Assembly: GCA_000226015.1 (NCBI GenBank)
Contig: JH152698.1
Coordinates: forward strand, 28,302-58,588
Direction: 5' to 3'
Length of the DNA: 30,287 nt
Source of the DNA: Mnemiopsis leidyi
Lineage: Eukaryota > Ctenophora > Tentaculata > Lobata > Bolinopsidae
A model generated the notes under the pieces. It searched no databases and was not told the DNA's origin. It saw nothing but the letters and a program-made list of their open reading frames with translations. This document shows positions 10,961-20,995 of this stretch, one piece after another (position 1 is the first letter of the stretch; every line of letters starts with the position of its first letter). Both the position numbers and the translations under genes were made by a program.

Positions 10961-12580
10961 ATGAACGCGGTGCTAGCAGCATGTCTCCTGATCTGCGTAA
11001 CAGCGGGTAATGTGGATCCCACACAGAGTGTGTTCTGTGACATCTGCCACTTCCTCGGTGACGAGGTTAACGGTAGGGTCCTCACTAACGACGCTAAACG
11101 AGAGGTGATCTACCTGGCTAAATCAGTCTGCTCTCGCCTCCCCTTCTTCTCCGCCGAGTGTGATCTAGCGATAGATCAGCATGGGAAAGACTGGGTTGAC
11201 CAACTCTTCTCTCTGTTTGATGTGGACTCGATCTGCTCTAAAGCTCATCTCTGTGCCGCAACTAGGGAGTACCCTAGGTTTAGCAAGCTTGAGGACGGAG
11301 AGAAGTGTACGGCCTGCATGGACGGTCTGGACATGGTCAAGATGATCATCGAGAGTGATGACATGAAAGGTCTGCTTCATGTGATTGTTAATGAGACCTG
11401 CATGGCTGCTGGAGGGAATGTGGGTAGTTGCGAGCAAATAGTCGACACTATAATCGACCAGATCCTGGGTAACCTAGTCCCGATGTTTAACGTAAAGGCC
11501 CTCTGTGTTAACGCAGGTGCCTGCCCCGCTACCGACCTCGACATCTCCAAACCTACCGACCTGAGCTGCACCGTCTGCAAGGACGTGTTCGGTATCATGA
11601 GCACGACGGTTAACGCTCCGGAAGTCGAGGAACTTATCGAGATCACGGTGAACCAGTCCTGTCAGCTGATCGGGTTCGGAGTAGAGCAGTGTGAGCACGT
11701 CTTCCTCTATTTGGCTGGATCCCTTCTGGACAGCGTCAAGATGGCAGTCAAACCGGACTTCATCTGTGGGAAAATGGGGTCTTGTCCCAACATCGACATG
11801 CCCTTCCTATCCAATCTCCGAGACGACGAGGGATGCAAGGCTTGCATGGATGGTCTGGATATTGTAGATATCATCTTAAAATCTAACGAGACCCTCGATC
11901 TGGTAAACATTGCCGTTGACGAGATCTGTATGGCTATCGGCGGTGACATAGATACGTGCAAGAGCATCATCACTGGAATTTTGGACCCCATTATCGAGAA
12001 TCTAATCACGCTGTTCGACCCAGCCAGCCTTTGTAAACAGGCCGGAGTTTGCCCTGCCTACCTAGACACCAAGTGGGAGGGAGGTATCTTCTGTGAGGCT
12101 TGTATTGACGGAGTCCTGGAGCTGAAGAACATTGCAGAGGACCACGAAACAGATGATATGCTGAACGAACTGACCAACATCGTATGTAACACTGTGCAGA
12201 TCCCCTTCTGCAAGTCCATTATCGGAGCAGTCATTAAAGAGTCTCTTGCTGATGTGGAGAACCTTAACCCCAATGTCACATGCACCAACATTGGAGCATG
12301 TACTGCTGATATCACCCCGGTACCCCAACTAGACTTTATCCCACTTCCAGAAAAAGTCGGAGACACTTGCTCTGAATGTACCATGATTGCTGGTGAGATC
12401 ATTTCTCTTCTGGAAAACGAAACAGTTGACTCTCTTATTAAGGAGGCAATCACCGAGCTGTGCACTGTCCTTCCTATCTCCGACTGCGAGACTACCATTG
12501 ACGGATATTTTGACCAAATTGTAGCTCTTCTAAAGAACCTGGACGGCAAAACTCTATGCAGTCTTGTTGGACTCTGCTAG
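10961..12580 (+). CDS. secreted six-domain saposin-B (prosaposin-like) protein, single exon
   Basis: 539 residues in one uninterrupted exon. Residues 1-16 form a signal peptide (MNAVLAACLLICVTAG). Six saposin-B domains follow, each with the full six-cysteine pattern: 26-98, 116-188, 203-275, 292-364, 378-447 and 470-539; all 36 cysteines are present. Saposin-B domains are small disulfide-locked helical bundles that bind or extract membrane lipids. Prosaposin-type precursors are cut in lysosomes into activators of sphingolipid hydrolases, while other relatives are pore-forming defence peptides. Domains 2 and 4 both start with CxACMDGLD and contain CMAxGG, indicating a recent internal duplication. 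N-glycosylation sequons occur at N144, N231, N309, N438 and N486. The protein ends exactly on the last domain cysteine. There is no saposin-A-type domain, unlike vertebrate prosaposin. The exon is clearly richer in GC than its surroundings. Start chosen at the only ATG giving a signal peptide. Role in digestion, lipid handling or defence is undecided. Confidence 0.92.
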   Translation: MNAVLAACLLICVTAGNVDPTQSVFCDICHFLGDEVNGRVLTNDAKREVIYLAKSVCSRLPFFSAECDLAIDQHGKDWVDQLFSLFDVDSICSKAHLCAATREYPRFSKLEDGEKCTACMDGLDMVKMIIESDDMKGLLHVIVNETCMAAGGNVGSCEQIVDTIIDQILGNLVPMFNVKALCVNAGACPATDLDISKPTDLSCTVCKDVFGIMSTTVNAPEVEELIEITVNQSCQLIGFGVEQCEHVFLYLAGSLLDSVKMAVKPDFICGKMGSCPNIDMPFLSNLRDDEGCKACMDGLDIVDIILKSNETLDLVNIAVDEICMAIGGDIDTCKSIITGILDPIIENLITLFDPASLCKQAGVCPAYLDTKWEGGIFCEACIDGVLELKNIAEDHETDDMLNELTNIVCNTVQIPFCKSIIGAVIKESLADVENLNPNVTCTNIGACTADITPVPQLDFIPLPEKVGDTCSECTMIAGEIISLLENETVDSLIKEAITELCTVLPISDCETTIDGYFDQIVALLKNLDGKTLCSLVGLC

Positions 12581-13003
12581 AACACTTTACCCTTATATTA
12601 GGACACTATCATGTTGCAGATTAATTTGTATAAGTTCATTTTCATTCTTTCTGATCGGGTGTTCGATGTACGGCATTATTTTTATTCTATGGCTTCACTT
12701 TACCATACGTTTGATCTTGTTTGATAAATTGGATAATTGAAATCGACAAATTAAATAGAAAATTGTCACAAGGAAAATTGAATCTGCATAAAAACGGGTG
12801 TTTATATGCGGGTTTGCCGAACTGAGTCTTAATTATAATTAACGTCACTGAGAATGACCTTCTAGTACTATTTTTATAGTTTTAGCCAAAATAGCTTTTG
12901 TTTTCCAATGACCAAATTCCCTGAACTTGCCACTGTTCGATCATCATTCATTTCTTTGTATCTGTTTTGGTGGTGTGCATTGATGTAAATTTTGGCGAAA
13001 TAT

Positions 13004-13009
13004 AATAAA
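13004..13009 (+). promoter_or_regulatory. candidate polyadenylation signal of the saposin gene
   Basis: AATAAA about 424 nt after the saposin stop codon and before the hAT-like element. Assigned by position only. Confidence 0.3.
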
Positions 13010-13171
13010 CCATATACGATTAAAGGGTGTCCTAAAATCAGACAAGCATGTATTATGATCATAAAAAAGTATTTTCTTTCAGCAAACAGCAGGAAATTTT
13101 AATCATAAATATCAAAATGATAAAGTAGTAAAGGTCTACAGTACATTTGATTTAAGGACAGAAATCAAGCC

Positions 13172-13908
13172 AATATCTTCAGTGGTGGGGGAACAGGGGG
13201 GCAAATTTGGATGGGTGCTAAGGTATCATTTGCCCACCCCCAAATTTCAGCAACTTCTATTAGAAAATTTTAAAAATTTAAAGAAATATCTGCTGTTCTA
13301 AACTGGTCTAAGGATTAAAAGCTTCCGGTGGGTTGTTTTGTGCCTGCAACGGGCTAAATAGACTCATTTTACTAGCAACTTGCACACAACTAAACTCCAG
13401 GTGTAAAATGGCGTCATATTAGTTCAACTTTAGTCATATAAGATCACTTTTGCATTAATTCTAGAATCATACCTACCTTATTGATTTTGAAGAATTTGCC
13501 AGTGTCAAGATCTTTCATTATAAACTATAACAGATCTCATGGCAGCGCCAGGAGTTCTTGAACGACTTAAGCTGAAATTTGTCATAACTACAACCTAGCA
13601 CAGTGTTACTGATAAGATAGCACTATCAAAACTCTCATAACATCCAAGCTCTGTTGCCAAAATGGTTCAGAATCAACTTCAAGTGCAAAATTTTTCGCAT
13701 GCAGCGGGCTGATTGGGTTTTTACTGTCTGGAACATCAAGAGGAAAACATCATTTGCAGACTTAGTATTTTCTGGTAAATATACGACAACATTAGGCATG
13801 CAAGCAAGGTGAAGTGAAGCGCCGCCGAGGAAGCATTTTGGACAAATTTTCAGATAAAATGTGCCCCCCCCCCAGTTTTTAGCATGTTCCTCCACCCCTG
13901 AATATCTT
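13172..13908. mobile_element. hAT-like non-autonomous DNA transposon with 8-bp TSD
   Basis: The element spans 13180-13900 (721 bp) and is bordered by the identical 8-mer AATATCTT at 13172-13179 and 13901-13908. Eight-bp target-site duplications are typical of the hAT superfamily. The left end reads CAGTGGTGGGGGAAC, and the reverse complement of the right end reads CAGGGGTGGAGGAAC: 13 of 15 terminal bases match, with the CAGGGGTG-type start common in hAT ends. The interior has a G/C homopolymer patch near each end and no transposase-like frame, so it is a deletion derivative. It sits downstream of the saposin gene, inside the proposed PLD intron 1. Confidence 0.85.
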
Positions 13909-14112
13909 ATTATTATGCAGACAATAGAGACATTATTTATTGGGTATATGGTGGATTTCATGAATATAGAAAAAAGTCTTCATAAATCATCGTGCGATGT
14001 ATTCAATATTCATCATTTTAATAATTCAAGTTGAACTACGAGATTTTTCGTAGTAAAAGCATCTGCATTTACTAACAAATTTCATAAAATTCTGTTGGTG
14101 AATGTAAATTAA

Positions 14113-14270
14113 GTGAAACCTCTATTTACCGTGTCCCTCGACTTACCGGGCCTTCTCCCTTTCCCCCGATATTTTTCAATACAGTAAAACATCGATTTTT
14201 TCTTATCCCTTGATTTTCCGGGCCTTCTCCCTTTCCTCCAAGAGGCCCGGTATATAGAGGTTTTTCTGTT
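14113..14270. mobile_element. pogo/Tigger-like MITE remnant
   Basis: The left end reads GTGAAACCTCTATTTACCG. The reverse complement of the right end reads ACAGAAAAACCTCTATATAC. An AACCTCTAT core near the terminus is typical of pogo-like (Tc1/mariner) inverted repeats. Inside, CCGGGCCTTCTCCCTTTCC occurs twice (about 14147-14165 and 14218-14236), so the interior is partly duplicated. TA target sites are not clear because the ends have decayed. Confidence 0.55.
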
Positions 14271-15738
14271 ATCAAAAAATCGTTTTCATGACTTTCCACG
14301 ACTTTTTTTACAATAAAATATCGATGATAGAACGAATAGTTGATTTGAGTAGTCTTCCACTCCCTTCAAAAAACGAAAATGACATCACCGTGTACGTTTG
14401 ACCAGGTAAATAGGAGTATATTATTTTTAAATTCTGAGAATGTTAGGTTTTAGTGTGAAAGTGTGCTCCTTTTCATTGAATTGCGGGTAGAGTGTGGTTG
14501 AAACTGTGTGGACTGTGGATGTAAGTGAAGACTGTGAAAATGTTATCGAATCTGAGTGCAGTAAATGAAGATGGATGCATCGAGAAATTAATTCCACACT
14601 ACTTTAATACTGCCACTAAATAACACGTGGGAATGGTAACAAGATGCAGAAAAGTTTCTGACTTCTGTAAGAATTTTTCTTTGCCGGATTTATATTTGCT
14701 GCGTCTAGAGAAGACGTGCAGGACAACTTCTGAAATAATTTATCTGGTCTCACTGCAGAAAGCCACGCCACGCCGATACACGTGTAAGTTTAACTGCTCC
14801 ATTAGTGCTAATTAGACCGAGTAGACGGAGAAAAATTGTCATTTTTCGTTTTGGCATCCAGTCTTTATGCAGCATCGATCCGTTATCATGTTTTACTCGA
14901 TATTATTTTCTGCTTGCTGAAAGCGAATATGCGTTTGCTGATGCCAATAATTGCCGATGGATCTATCCTTTGATAGTTAATAGTTGCAGGAGACGAGATA
15001 TAGTTAAATAAAACTGGTTTTCTTGGTAAGTGTGCACACTGTGCTTATTGCATAATGACACACAAATCTGCAGTAGGGAGCAGTCTAGAATTAAAGAAGT
15101 TCTTGTTGCATCTTGTCTACTTTGCACTCATGTAAACGCTGTTCGAGTAAAATCATTGCTTGTTTATATAATATAATGGTATTTTCTTGCTGTTTCGGTC
15201 TTATATTCGCCATTCAAATCTTAAGGACTCAAGGAAATCTTTAATCTCATCTCAACATAAACTGTGTCAGTTCATATACTATATATATACCATAAGCCAA
15301 AGCTGTCAGAGGAAAAATATTCGCAATTACAGTTGCAGTTTACTTACTATGTGGATAACGTACAGATTTAGAATAAGAAGGAGTAATATAAATAAGATTT
15401 AAAAGGATTATAGAACGATGGTGCATATAGCATATTATAACAAATTTCTATATTTGACCATGAAATGCACGATACGTGGACTGGGGATTTACATTTTTAC
15501 AGTTAGATGTGAGAAGAGTTGGAGAACGTTTTGAATTGTCAGACTTAAATTTGCAAACTAGTTAAAAAAAGTTAAAAGGGGGAATATTTGAAACAAATTG
15601 TTGAATTTCGGAAAAAAATTTAGGGAACCTTTTGACCAAATTTGATTAGGTAATCATGGCAAAAACCCCTCTCCCAAAACCGCAATGAAGCGTAAACATT
15701 AATAACCGACAAATTGTACCACAAAGCACTCTCTGCAG
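14271..15738. other. AT-rich stretch, no gene recognised
   Basis: No coding exon, repeat array or RNA gene recognised. It would be the distal part of PLD intron 1 if the exon at 8958 is joined to the exon at 15739. Confidence 0.4.
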
Positions 15739-15819
15739 GGGAACCTGGCCAGTACAGGACAAGGATCTGGAGACGATAGTGACGAGGAGCTGATCACTGA
15801 CGAGGAAAATTCTGAGGAG
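15739..15819 (+). CDS. putative second coding exon of the C2-phospholipase D gene (acidic linker)
   Basis: A 27-codon exon bounded by CTCTGCAG|GGG and GAGGAG|GTAATC, phase 0 at both ends. The encoded stretch is serine-rich and acidic (GDDSDEELITDEENSEE), a low-complexity tail with several casein-kinase-2-like S/T-x-x-D/E sites. In phase it connects the exon at 8958 to the C2 exon at 23872. The donor end is repeated about 12 times in the following intron. If a later copy of the donor were used, the frame would read into a TAA nine codons past the junction. The exon borders and composition support coding; membership of the PLD gene rests only on phase and order. Confidence 0.55.
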
Positions 15820-16410
15820 GTAATCTGTGAGGTTGCTACGTAACAGATGCTATTTTGAATTTTGAGGAGGTAATCTGTGAGGTTGCTAGGTTACAAATGC
15901 TTTTTTGAATTTTGAGGAGGTAATCAGTGAGGTTGCTACGTAACAAATGCTATTTTCAATTTTGAGGAGGTATAATCTGTGCGGTTGCTAGGTAACAGAG
16001 ATGCTATTTTGAATTTTGAGGAGGTAATCTGTGAGGTTGCTAGGTTACAGATGCTATTTTGAATTCTGAGGAGGTAATATGTGAGGTTGCTAGGTGAATT
16101 CTGAGGAGGTAATCTGTGAGGTTGCTAGGTTACAGATGTGCTATTTCAAATTTTGAGGAGGTAATCTGTGCGGTTGCTAGGTAACAGAGATGCTATTTTG
16201 ATTTCTGAGGAGGTAATCTATGAGGTTGCTAGGTAACAGAGGTGCTATTTCAAATTCTGAGGATGTAATCTGTGAGGTTGCTAGGTAACAGAGAGCTATT
16301 TTGAATTCTGAGGAGGTAATCTGTGAGGTTGCTTATACGTAACAGATGCTGTTTTGAATCCTGAGGAGGTTATTTGGAGGTTGCTAGGTTACAGATGCTT
16401 TTTTTCGGAT
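15808..16410 (+). repeat. about 50-bp minisatellite repeating the PLD intron 2 donor site
   Basis: About 12 tandem copies of a unit near 50 bp. The first copy is the exon-intron junction itself (TTCTGAGGAG|GTAATCTGTG). Later copies read TTTGAGGAG|GTAATCTGTG or TCTGAGGAG|GTAATC, followed by GAGGTTGCTAGGTAACAGATG and CTATTTTGAAT. Nearly every copy keeps the GAGGAG|GTAATC donor, with variants at about 15969 (GTATAATC), 16262 (GATGTAATC) and 16370 (GTTATT). Each unit also carries an imperfect palindrome GTTGCTAGGTAAC. Confidence 0.9.
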
Positions 16411-17814
16411 AGTTCATATTCAAGTTAGCACACTAGCACAGAATCCGTTCCGTAAAAAGATTGTCTCAAAAAAATCAATGGCTGAGTTTCAACTGAAAGA
16501 CAGAACAAACAGATTTACAAATATAAACCGAATTTTAAACAATTTTATGAGTACAGTACATAATATAGGATATAAGATGATGTTAAGTTTCACAAAAAAA
16601 GGGGAAATCTTCACAAGAACATCATCAGACCTATCTATTCATTGATCGTGACCGAGATGACAAGATAGGGTCACTAATAGTAATACAGTTATAGTTTGAA
16701 TATGGTTACAGTCACAAATGCTAGCGCAACAGTCCTTTGTTCCACAGTCATTAATTAAACACAAAATCAATTAATCAATCACATAATTGTTGTTGCTGCT
16801 CTATCTTGATTCAGCATTTAGGTTTCAGCATCTTGATAGAAATTCACACGAACATAGTTATTGAATAATTCAATTACAGTTACCTAAGATATTAGCAAGT
16901 AGTAGGTCCAAACAAGTATCGTTCGCTTCTGCTTATTGAAGTTTTGGTTTTACATAGCCAGCCAGACCCTTTTGTTTGATGTGTTCTTCTGTTGAGTTTT
17001 TTATGTCCTTACAATCTGTAGATATTTGTACTACCACATAACTACAAAACTGTACTATAACTGTGGGCCCCTGATGCTGGGGTCATGCGGGGTAGCCATG
17101 GTTCCTAGATCACACGCACAATGGAGCCACACGGCTATTGTTACATTTCAGTCTTAAATTGACAATTATTGCAAGGTTAACCATACAGCAGGGGGGCTAT
17201 AGAAAACATTTATTCAAACAGCTAATCATTTGTAAGGCTATTAGCCTTAGTATAAGTGCAATTTTACTTCTAAAGTTTTTAGTTGAGGATGTACTATGTA
17301 GTACACCACAGCAGGTGTATACTTGAACTCTAGGCACTATTCCGTAGTTTCGTACATCCTCCAATTTCTCATATCTCTGCTTTAATTTGATAGGCTATGG
17401 GTTTTCAGGGGCTTAATTGTTGTGTTTTCAATTAAATATTCAGAGATAAAATCAGAGGCTTATATGGTCAGCCTAGTTTGTCAGCCTAGTTTATCAAAAA
17501 GTAGTAAGACCTACTCACTAGGATTTCAAGGGCTCAGTATACACTTTTATCCATTGGCAGAAAGTTGGGAAGGGGCGTTTTCTTTTCGACGGAATAGAAA
17601 ACTGAATAGAAAATGGGATTGAGGTTGAGTAACAAAAGTTTGCAAATAGAAGCTACAGCAGTGGTAGGGACCCAGATGTAGATTCTCATAATGTTAGCGA
17701 GCTGCTTACCTCGGTATAGCCTCTTAGCCTGTAGAAGGCAACATCCGAAACTATAATGTTTTTTGCAGATCTACACAATGAGAGAGGAGAAAAAGGTAGA
17801 TATGTCATGCACTA
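16411..17814. other. intronic or intergenic AT-rich sequence, no gene seen
   Basis: No convincing exon, RNA gene or mobile element recognised. Small open frames lack splice borders and family motifs. Confidence 0.4.
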
Positions 17815-18053
17815 GCACTCATCATGGTAGCCTTTCCCTGATTCGCTGCACTAATTTGCTCAGCTCCCCATTTAACCCTCACACACGATTTCTCGAGCAT
17901 TCGGTTCAGTGGACTGGCCTGGGAGGCTTCAATGATCCAAGGGGATCCTTAGCAGAACGTCAACGACCCACTTGCGGGATTCGAACTCGTAATCCTAATC
18001 CTTAGGATCACGAAACTGGAGTGCAAACCGACAGCGCTTCTTCGCCGCTAAGT
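17815..18053 (-). mobile_element. tRNA-derived SINE, minus strand
   Basis: Read on the minus strand, the head (about 18053-17965) has a tRNA-like A box region (TTAGCGGCGAAGAAGCGC) and a B box GAGTTCGAATCCCGC at about 17990-17976. Spacing between the boxes is long, like a tRNA with a long variable arm (Leu/Ser type). The body then runs to about 17815 and includes GTGTGAGGGTTAAATGGGGA, which matches the SINE at 26389-26630. The + strand reading of such heads gives the familiar spurious peptide CGIRTRN. Confidence 0.65.
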
Positions 18054-18135
18054 CAATTCTTACTGTCTGTTGAAGACCAATCTTTGAGGAGGCATCTCAA
18101 TAATACAGCACTTAAATAAATGATTTCTGAGCTGC

Positions 18136-18153
18136 GATTCCGGGCCCGGAATC
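18136..18153. repeat. 18-bp perfect palindrome GATTCCGGGCCCGGAATC
   Basis: Self-complementary over all 18 bases, followed by ATCCGGGGG. GC-rich in an AT-rich setting. No element assigned. Confidence 0.6.
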
Positions 18154-19025
18154 CGGGGGCTTCCAATCAGGTTGTCAATTACCATCCCATTATTTGCCCG
18201 CCATTTGCTAGTTCGACCGGGTGAAAAAGTTTAGCAGATTCAAGGTAATCGTGCCAGATTTAAGCATTTGCAGTTGCACGTGCTGGGTGATGAAATATAT
18301 TAGTTTGCACATTTGAGGTGATAGAATTAATTATTTGCACGTGCAGGAGATTCTTGATAGGATTAGGTATCAGCGTGATCGTGAACCATCTCATTACTTC
18401 AATACTGCCCGAAAACAATTTCAGACCCCACAAATCTGCCCAAGTGAGACTTGACAATGTACACAATGTTTCTATATACTGATTGCTGAAACAGCTATCC
18501 CATTGGCCAGGTTCACAGTCAAGCGTATCTCACACTCTCTCTCTCTCTTTCTCCGTGTCAGTACAGCACTACAGCACTCTGAAATTAATCAAGTGCTTTA
18601 TAGAGCTCTGATAGTGCTCACTGGAAGGTTTATGGTGTTGATAGGGCGGACAGTATGTCTGTCTGTTTTATTGTGTTCTGTCTAACTGTGTCGAAGCTGC
18701 ACTACCGACCTTGTATCACAGAATATTAGTTATTTCACTGGGCATCAGTTATTATAGTTCCTACAGTTTTTAGCACTTTACCCAAACTTGCAGTTGAGTA
18801 GATGGCCCTGTGATTTCCAAGAAGGGCCGTGGTTACAAAAAAGGAAATTATCGCGCAGTTAAGTTAGGAAGCTTTCTTCAACGATAATATAAATATCATA
18901 TCATTATAAATCATTTTTGATTTATATATTTTGGTGTGAACAACCGCCTATTTCACCTTTTAAGTTGCTACTAGGGGCAGAATGAAATTTCAATTCATCT
19001 GTTTAATCACGTCATGTGACTTTTG

Positions 19026-19255
19026 AACAAAAGTCCCCTTTCACCTAGAGTTGATATTGATAGTACTTTGAACATTGAGAAAGTGATTTTGTTCTAATTT
19101 GTTCAAACAAAAATCCCCTTTCACCTAGTTGATATTGATAGTACTTTGAACATGATATTGATAGTACTTGCGGAAAATAACATTGATAGTATTTGGAACA
19201 TAATATTGATAGTACTTGGAACATTTAGGAAGTGATTTTGTTCTAATTTGTTCAT
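19026..19255. repeat. nested short tandem duplications (GATATTGATAGTACTTTGAA)
   Basis: CCCCTTTCACCTAG plus GTTGATATTGATAGTACTT occurs twice (about 19036 and 19116). The core ATTGATAGTACTTGGAACAT is then repeated with variants up to about 19225, and GTGATTTTGTTCTAATTTGT appears at about 19083 and 19231. A local duplication cluster inside the proposed PLD intron 2. Confidence 0.7.
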
Positions 19256-19885
19256 GTATAGTTCCGTATCTCAGTGGGCTGAGCTTCAGCGAGATAGTTT
19301 ATTTGATACAGATGCCATTAGACAAGCACACAGCACGAAGTTCGGAGCGGTCCTCTAAATTTCTAAACTTTTATGATCTGTATGGTAATTTTAACAGTAA
19401 TTCTCAGCTGGTTCGTTTTAAAGTTGTGTTCACATCTCCATTAGTTACTCTCTAACTATGCTAAATCCGACCTCTATTTTTCTGCATGATTGCTCCTAAA
19501 TTTTACAATAGAAGTTGATATATGTACATAGACAACATCTCAAGTTCTGTAAAACCGGTCGATAACTTCACCCGCAATTTTTTTTGTATCAGTATCTCTC
19601 GAAGTCGATTGGTCAAACATGAATTCATACTTTCACATAAAAATGTGACAGAAATTGACTGCAAATGAGTAAAAGGCAATATTAAGAAAACCACGTGGTT
19701 TGGAAATATCCACACTCACAATCGGAGATTATGTCAGTTCCTCAATTTTAGAATTTTGATTTACTATTTGGAGGAAAATTATGTGTTAGACAGTTAAACA
19801 TGTAAGTCGTGCTCTTCTCGTCGAAATCATTCGTAAAATATTAAATAATAAAAGCCGGGGATTCAAAAGTTCAATTAACGGAAAT

Positions 19886-20507
19886 AGAACGATAAGAACA
19901 CCATTGAACAAACGACTCGAGAACTGAATGACCTCGGCAGGGCCAACAATGTCCTACTTCGCTGGATACCTGCCCACAAAGGTCACGAGGGGAACGAGAC
20001 AGCCGACAGGCTTGCAAAAAATGGTGCCAACAACTGCGATGAACCTGAGCTGGTTAAACTTCCGATACCGCGTGGAGTCTGCTACGCGGCACTCAGAAGA
20101 AGACCCTCTCTGACTGGTGCNNNNNNNNNNCTTTTCGACTCTCATGTCACAACAATATCGGCCATCCTGGAAAGGTTCGATATAACACGTTAGTCAAATT
20201 CATGATCAGGTCAGGCACTCTCAAATCTCCTGATATGATCAATGACTAGCGAGACAGGGGCCTAAGTCAAGGCTCCCAACACTAGGAGCAAGGAAGACTC
20301 GGCCAAACTAGTCACGCCGTACCCTAGCACATTAACGGACGACCCTCCCGGGGGACTAATCCGTTACCACTAACCTGCCTCTCCGAATCTTCCAGAGAAG
20401 AGAGAGAGAGGCCGGTCTACTCCCCTGGGGTGTGAACGGGAGCTACGCTCCCATCCGTTGGGCCTTGGTCCTGCCCCCTTGAAGAAGAAGAAGAAGAACG
20501 ATAAGAA
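19886..20507 (+). mobile_element. 5'-truncated non-LTR retrotransposon with RNase H end and TSD
   Basis: The insert (19899-20494) is bordered by AGAACGATAAGAA at 19886-19898 and 20495-20507. In the + frame around 19940-20120 it encodes the C-terminal part of an RNase HI domain: LLRWIPAHKGHEGNETADRL, the HxGxxGNExAD signature found in I-, Jockey- and related clade non-LTR elements. After a 10-N gap (20121-20130) the frame goes on as RLSCHNNIGHPGKVRY to a TAG at about 20249. A 3' UTR follows and ends in a (GAA)n tail at 20481-20494. Truncation at the 5' end, the simple-repeat tail and the duplicated target are classic outcomes of target-primed reverse transcription. Reverse transcriptase and endonuclease are absent, so it is dead. 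The clade is not decided. Confidence 0.85.
20121..20130. other. assembly gap (10 N)
   Basis: Ten undetermined bases inside the retroelement fragment. The true gap length is unknown. Confidence 0.95.
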
Positions 20508-20758
20508 ACGAGATTGTAAGCTGAATGCAACGTTGCTAGCATTGTTCTGATCGACAAGAATGTAGATACTTTGCACCGGAACTTGACACCGATCGAAGGG
20601 TTATAATCTGATTACGAGCACTCAGACCATAAGAAAGTTAGAAATTTCACATTCCTGACTTACAATAGGAACGGGGGCCGACACACATATTGTTACACAG
20701 CTGCTTAATTGTTATGTTTAATGCTACACTTTGTAAACTTTGCCAGCTTCAAATTTCA

Positions 20759-20943
20759 ATCGAACACTTTATCGTATTGAGTAGATATATCAGTTTGTTC
20801 AAGTACGTTAGCGGAGCCGCTATAGGGTTCCCAACCTTCCCTAGATGAAGAGGTTAAAATCTCGACCGAAGTCAAAGGAGATGTCTCATTTGAGCGGGCT
20901 GATGGGCAAGGTAAACGAGCTTCCGATTCTGTTCCACACTGGC
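20759..20943 (-). pseudogene. possible minus-strand terminal exon or exon relic
   Basis: On the minus strand an open stretch ends with ...TQYDKVFD and a TGA at about 20759. The peptide is rich in S, T, E and P (for example SNETSPLTSVEILTSSSREG) and resembles a receptor-type cytoplasmic tail in composition. TGCCAG at its upstream end (about 20944) could be an acceptor. No family is recognised and no partner exon is seen. It may be chance or a decayed gene fragment. Confidence 0.2.
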
Positions 20944-20995
20944 ATGTCAAGCTAAATCCCTCAAATTTTAGGAGACCTACTATAAGCATGAACAA

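Noticed and set aside
11165-12009. Several minus-strand frames of 74-100 residues
   Set aside because: All are shadows of the GC-rich saposin coding sequence.
12058-12549. 163-residue minus-strand open frame
   Set aside because: Antisense shadow of the saposin exon, whose + frame has complete domain structure.
17763-18005. 80-residue + strand frame ending in CGIRTRNPNP
   Set aside because: This peptide is the familiar reverse translation of a tRNA-like B box in a minus-strand SINE.
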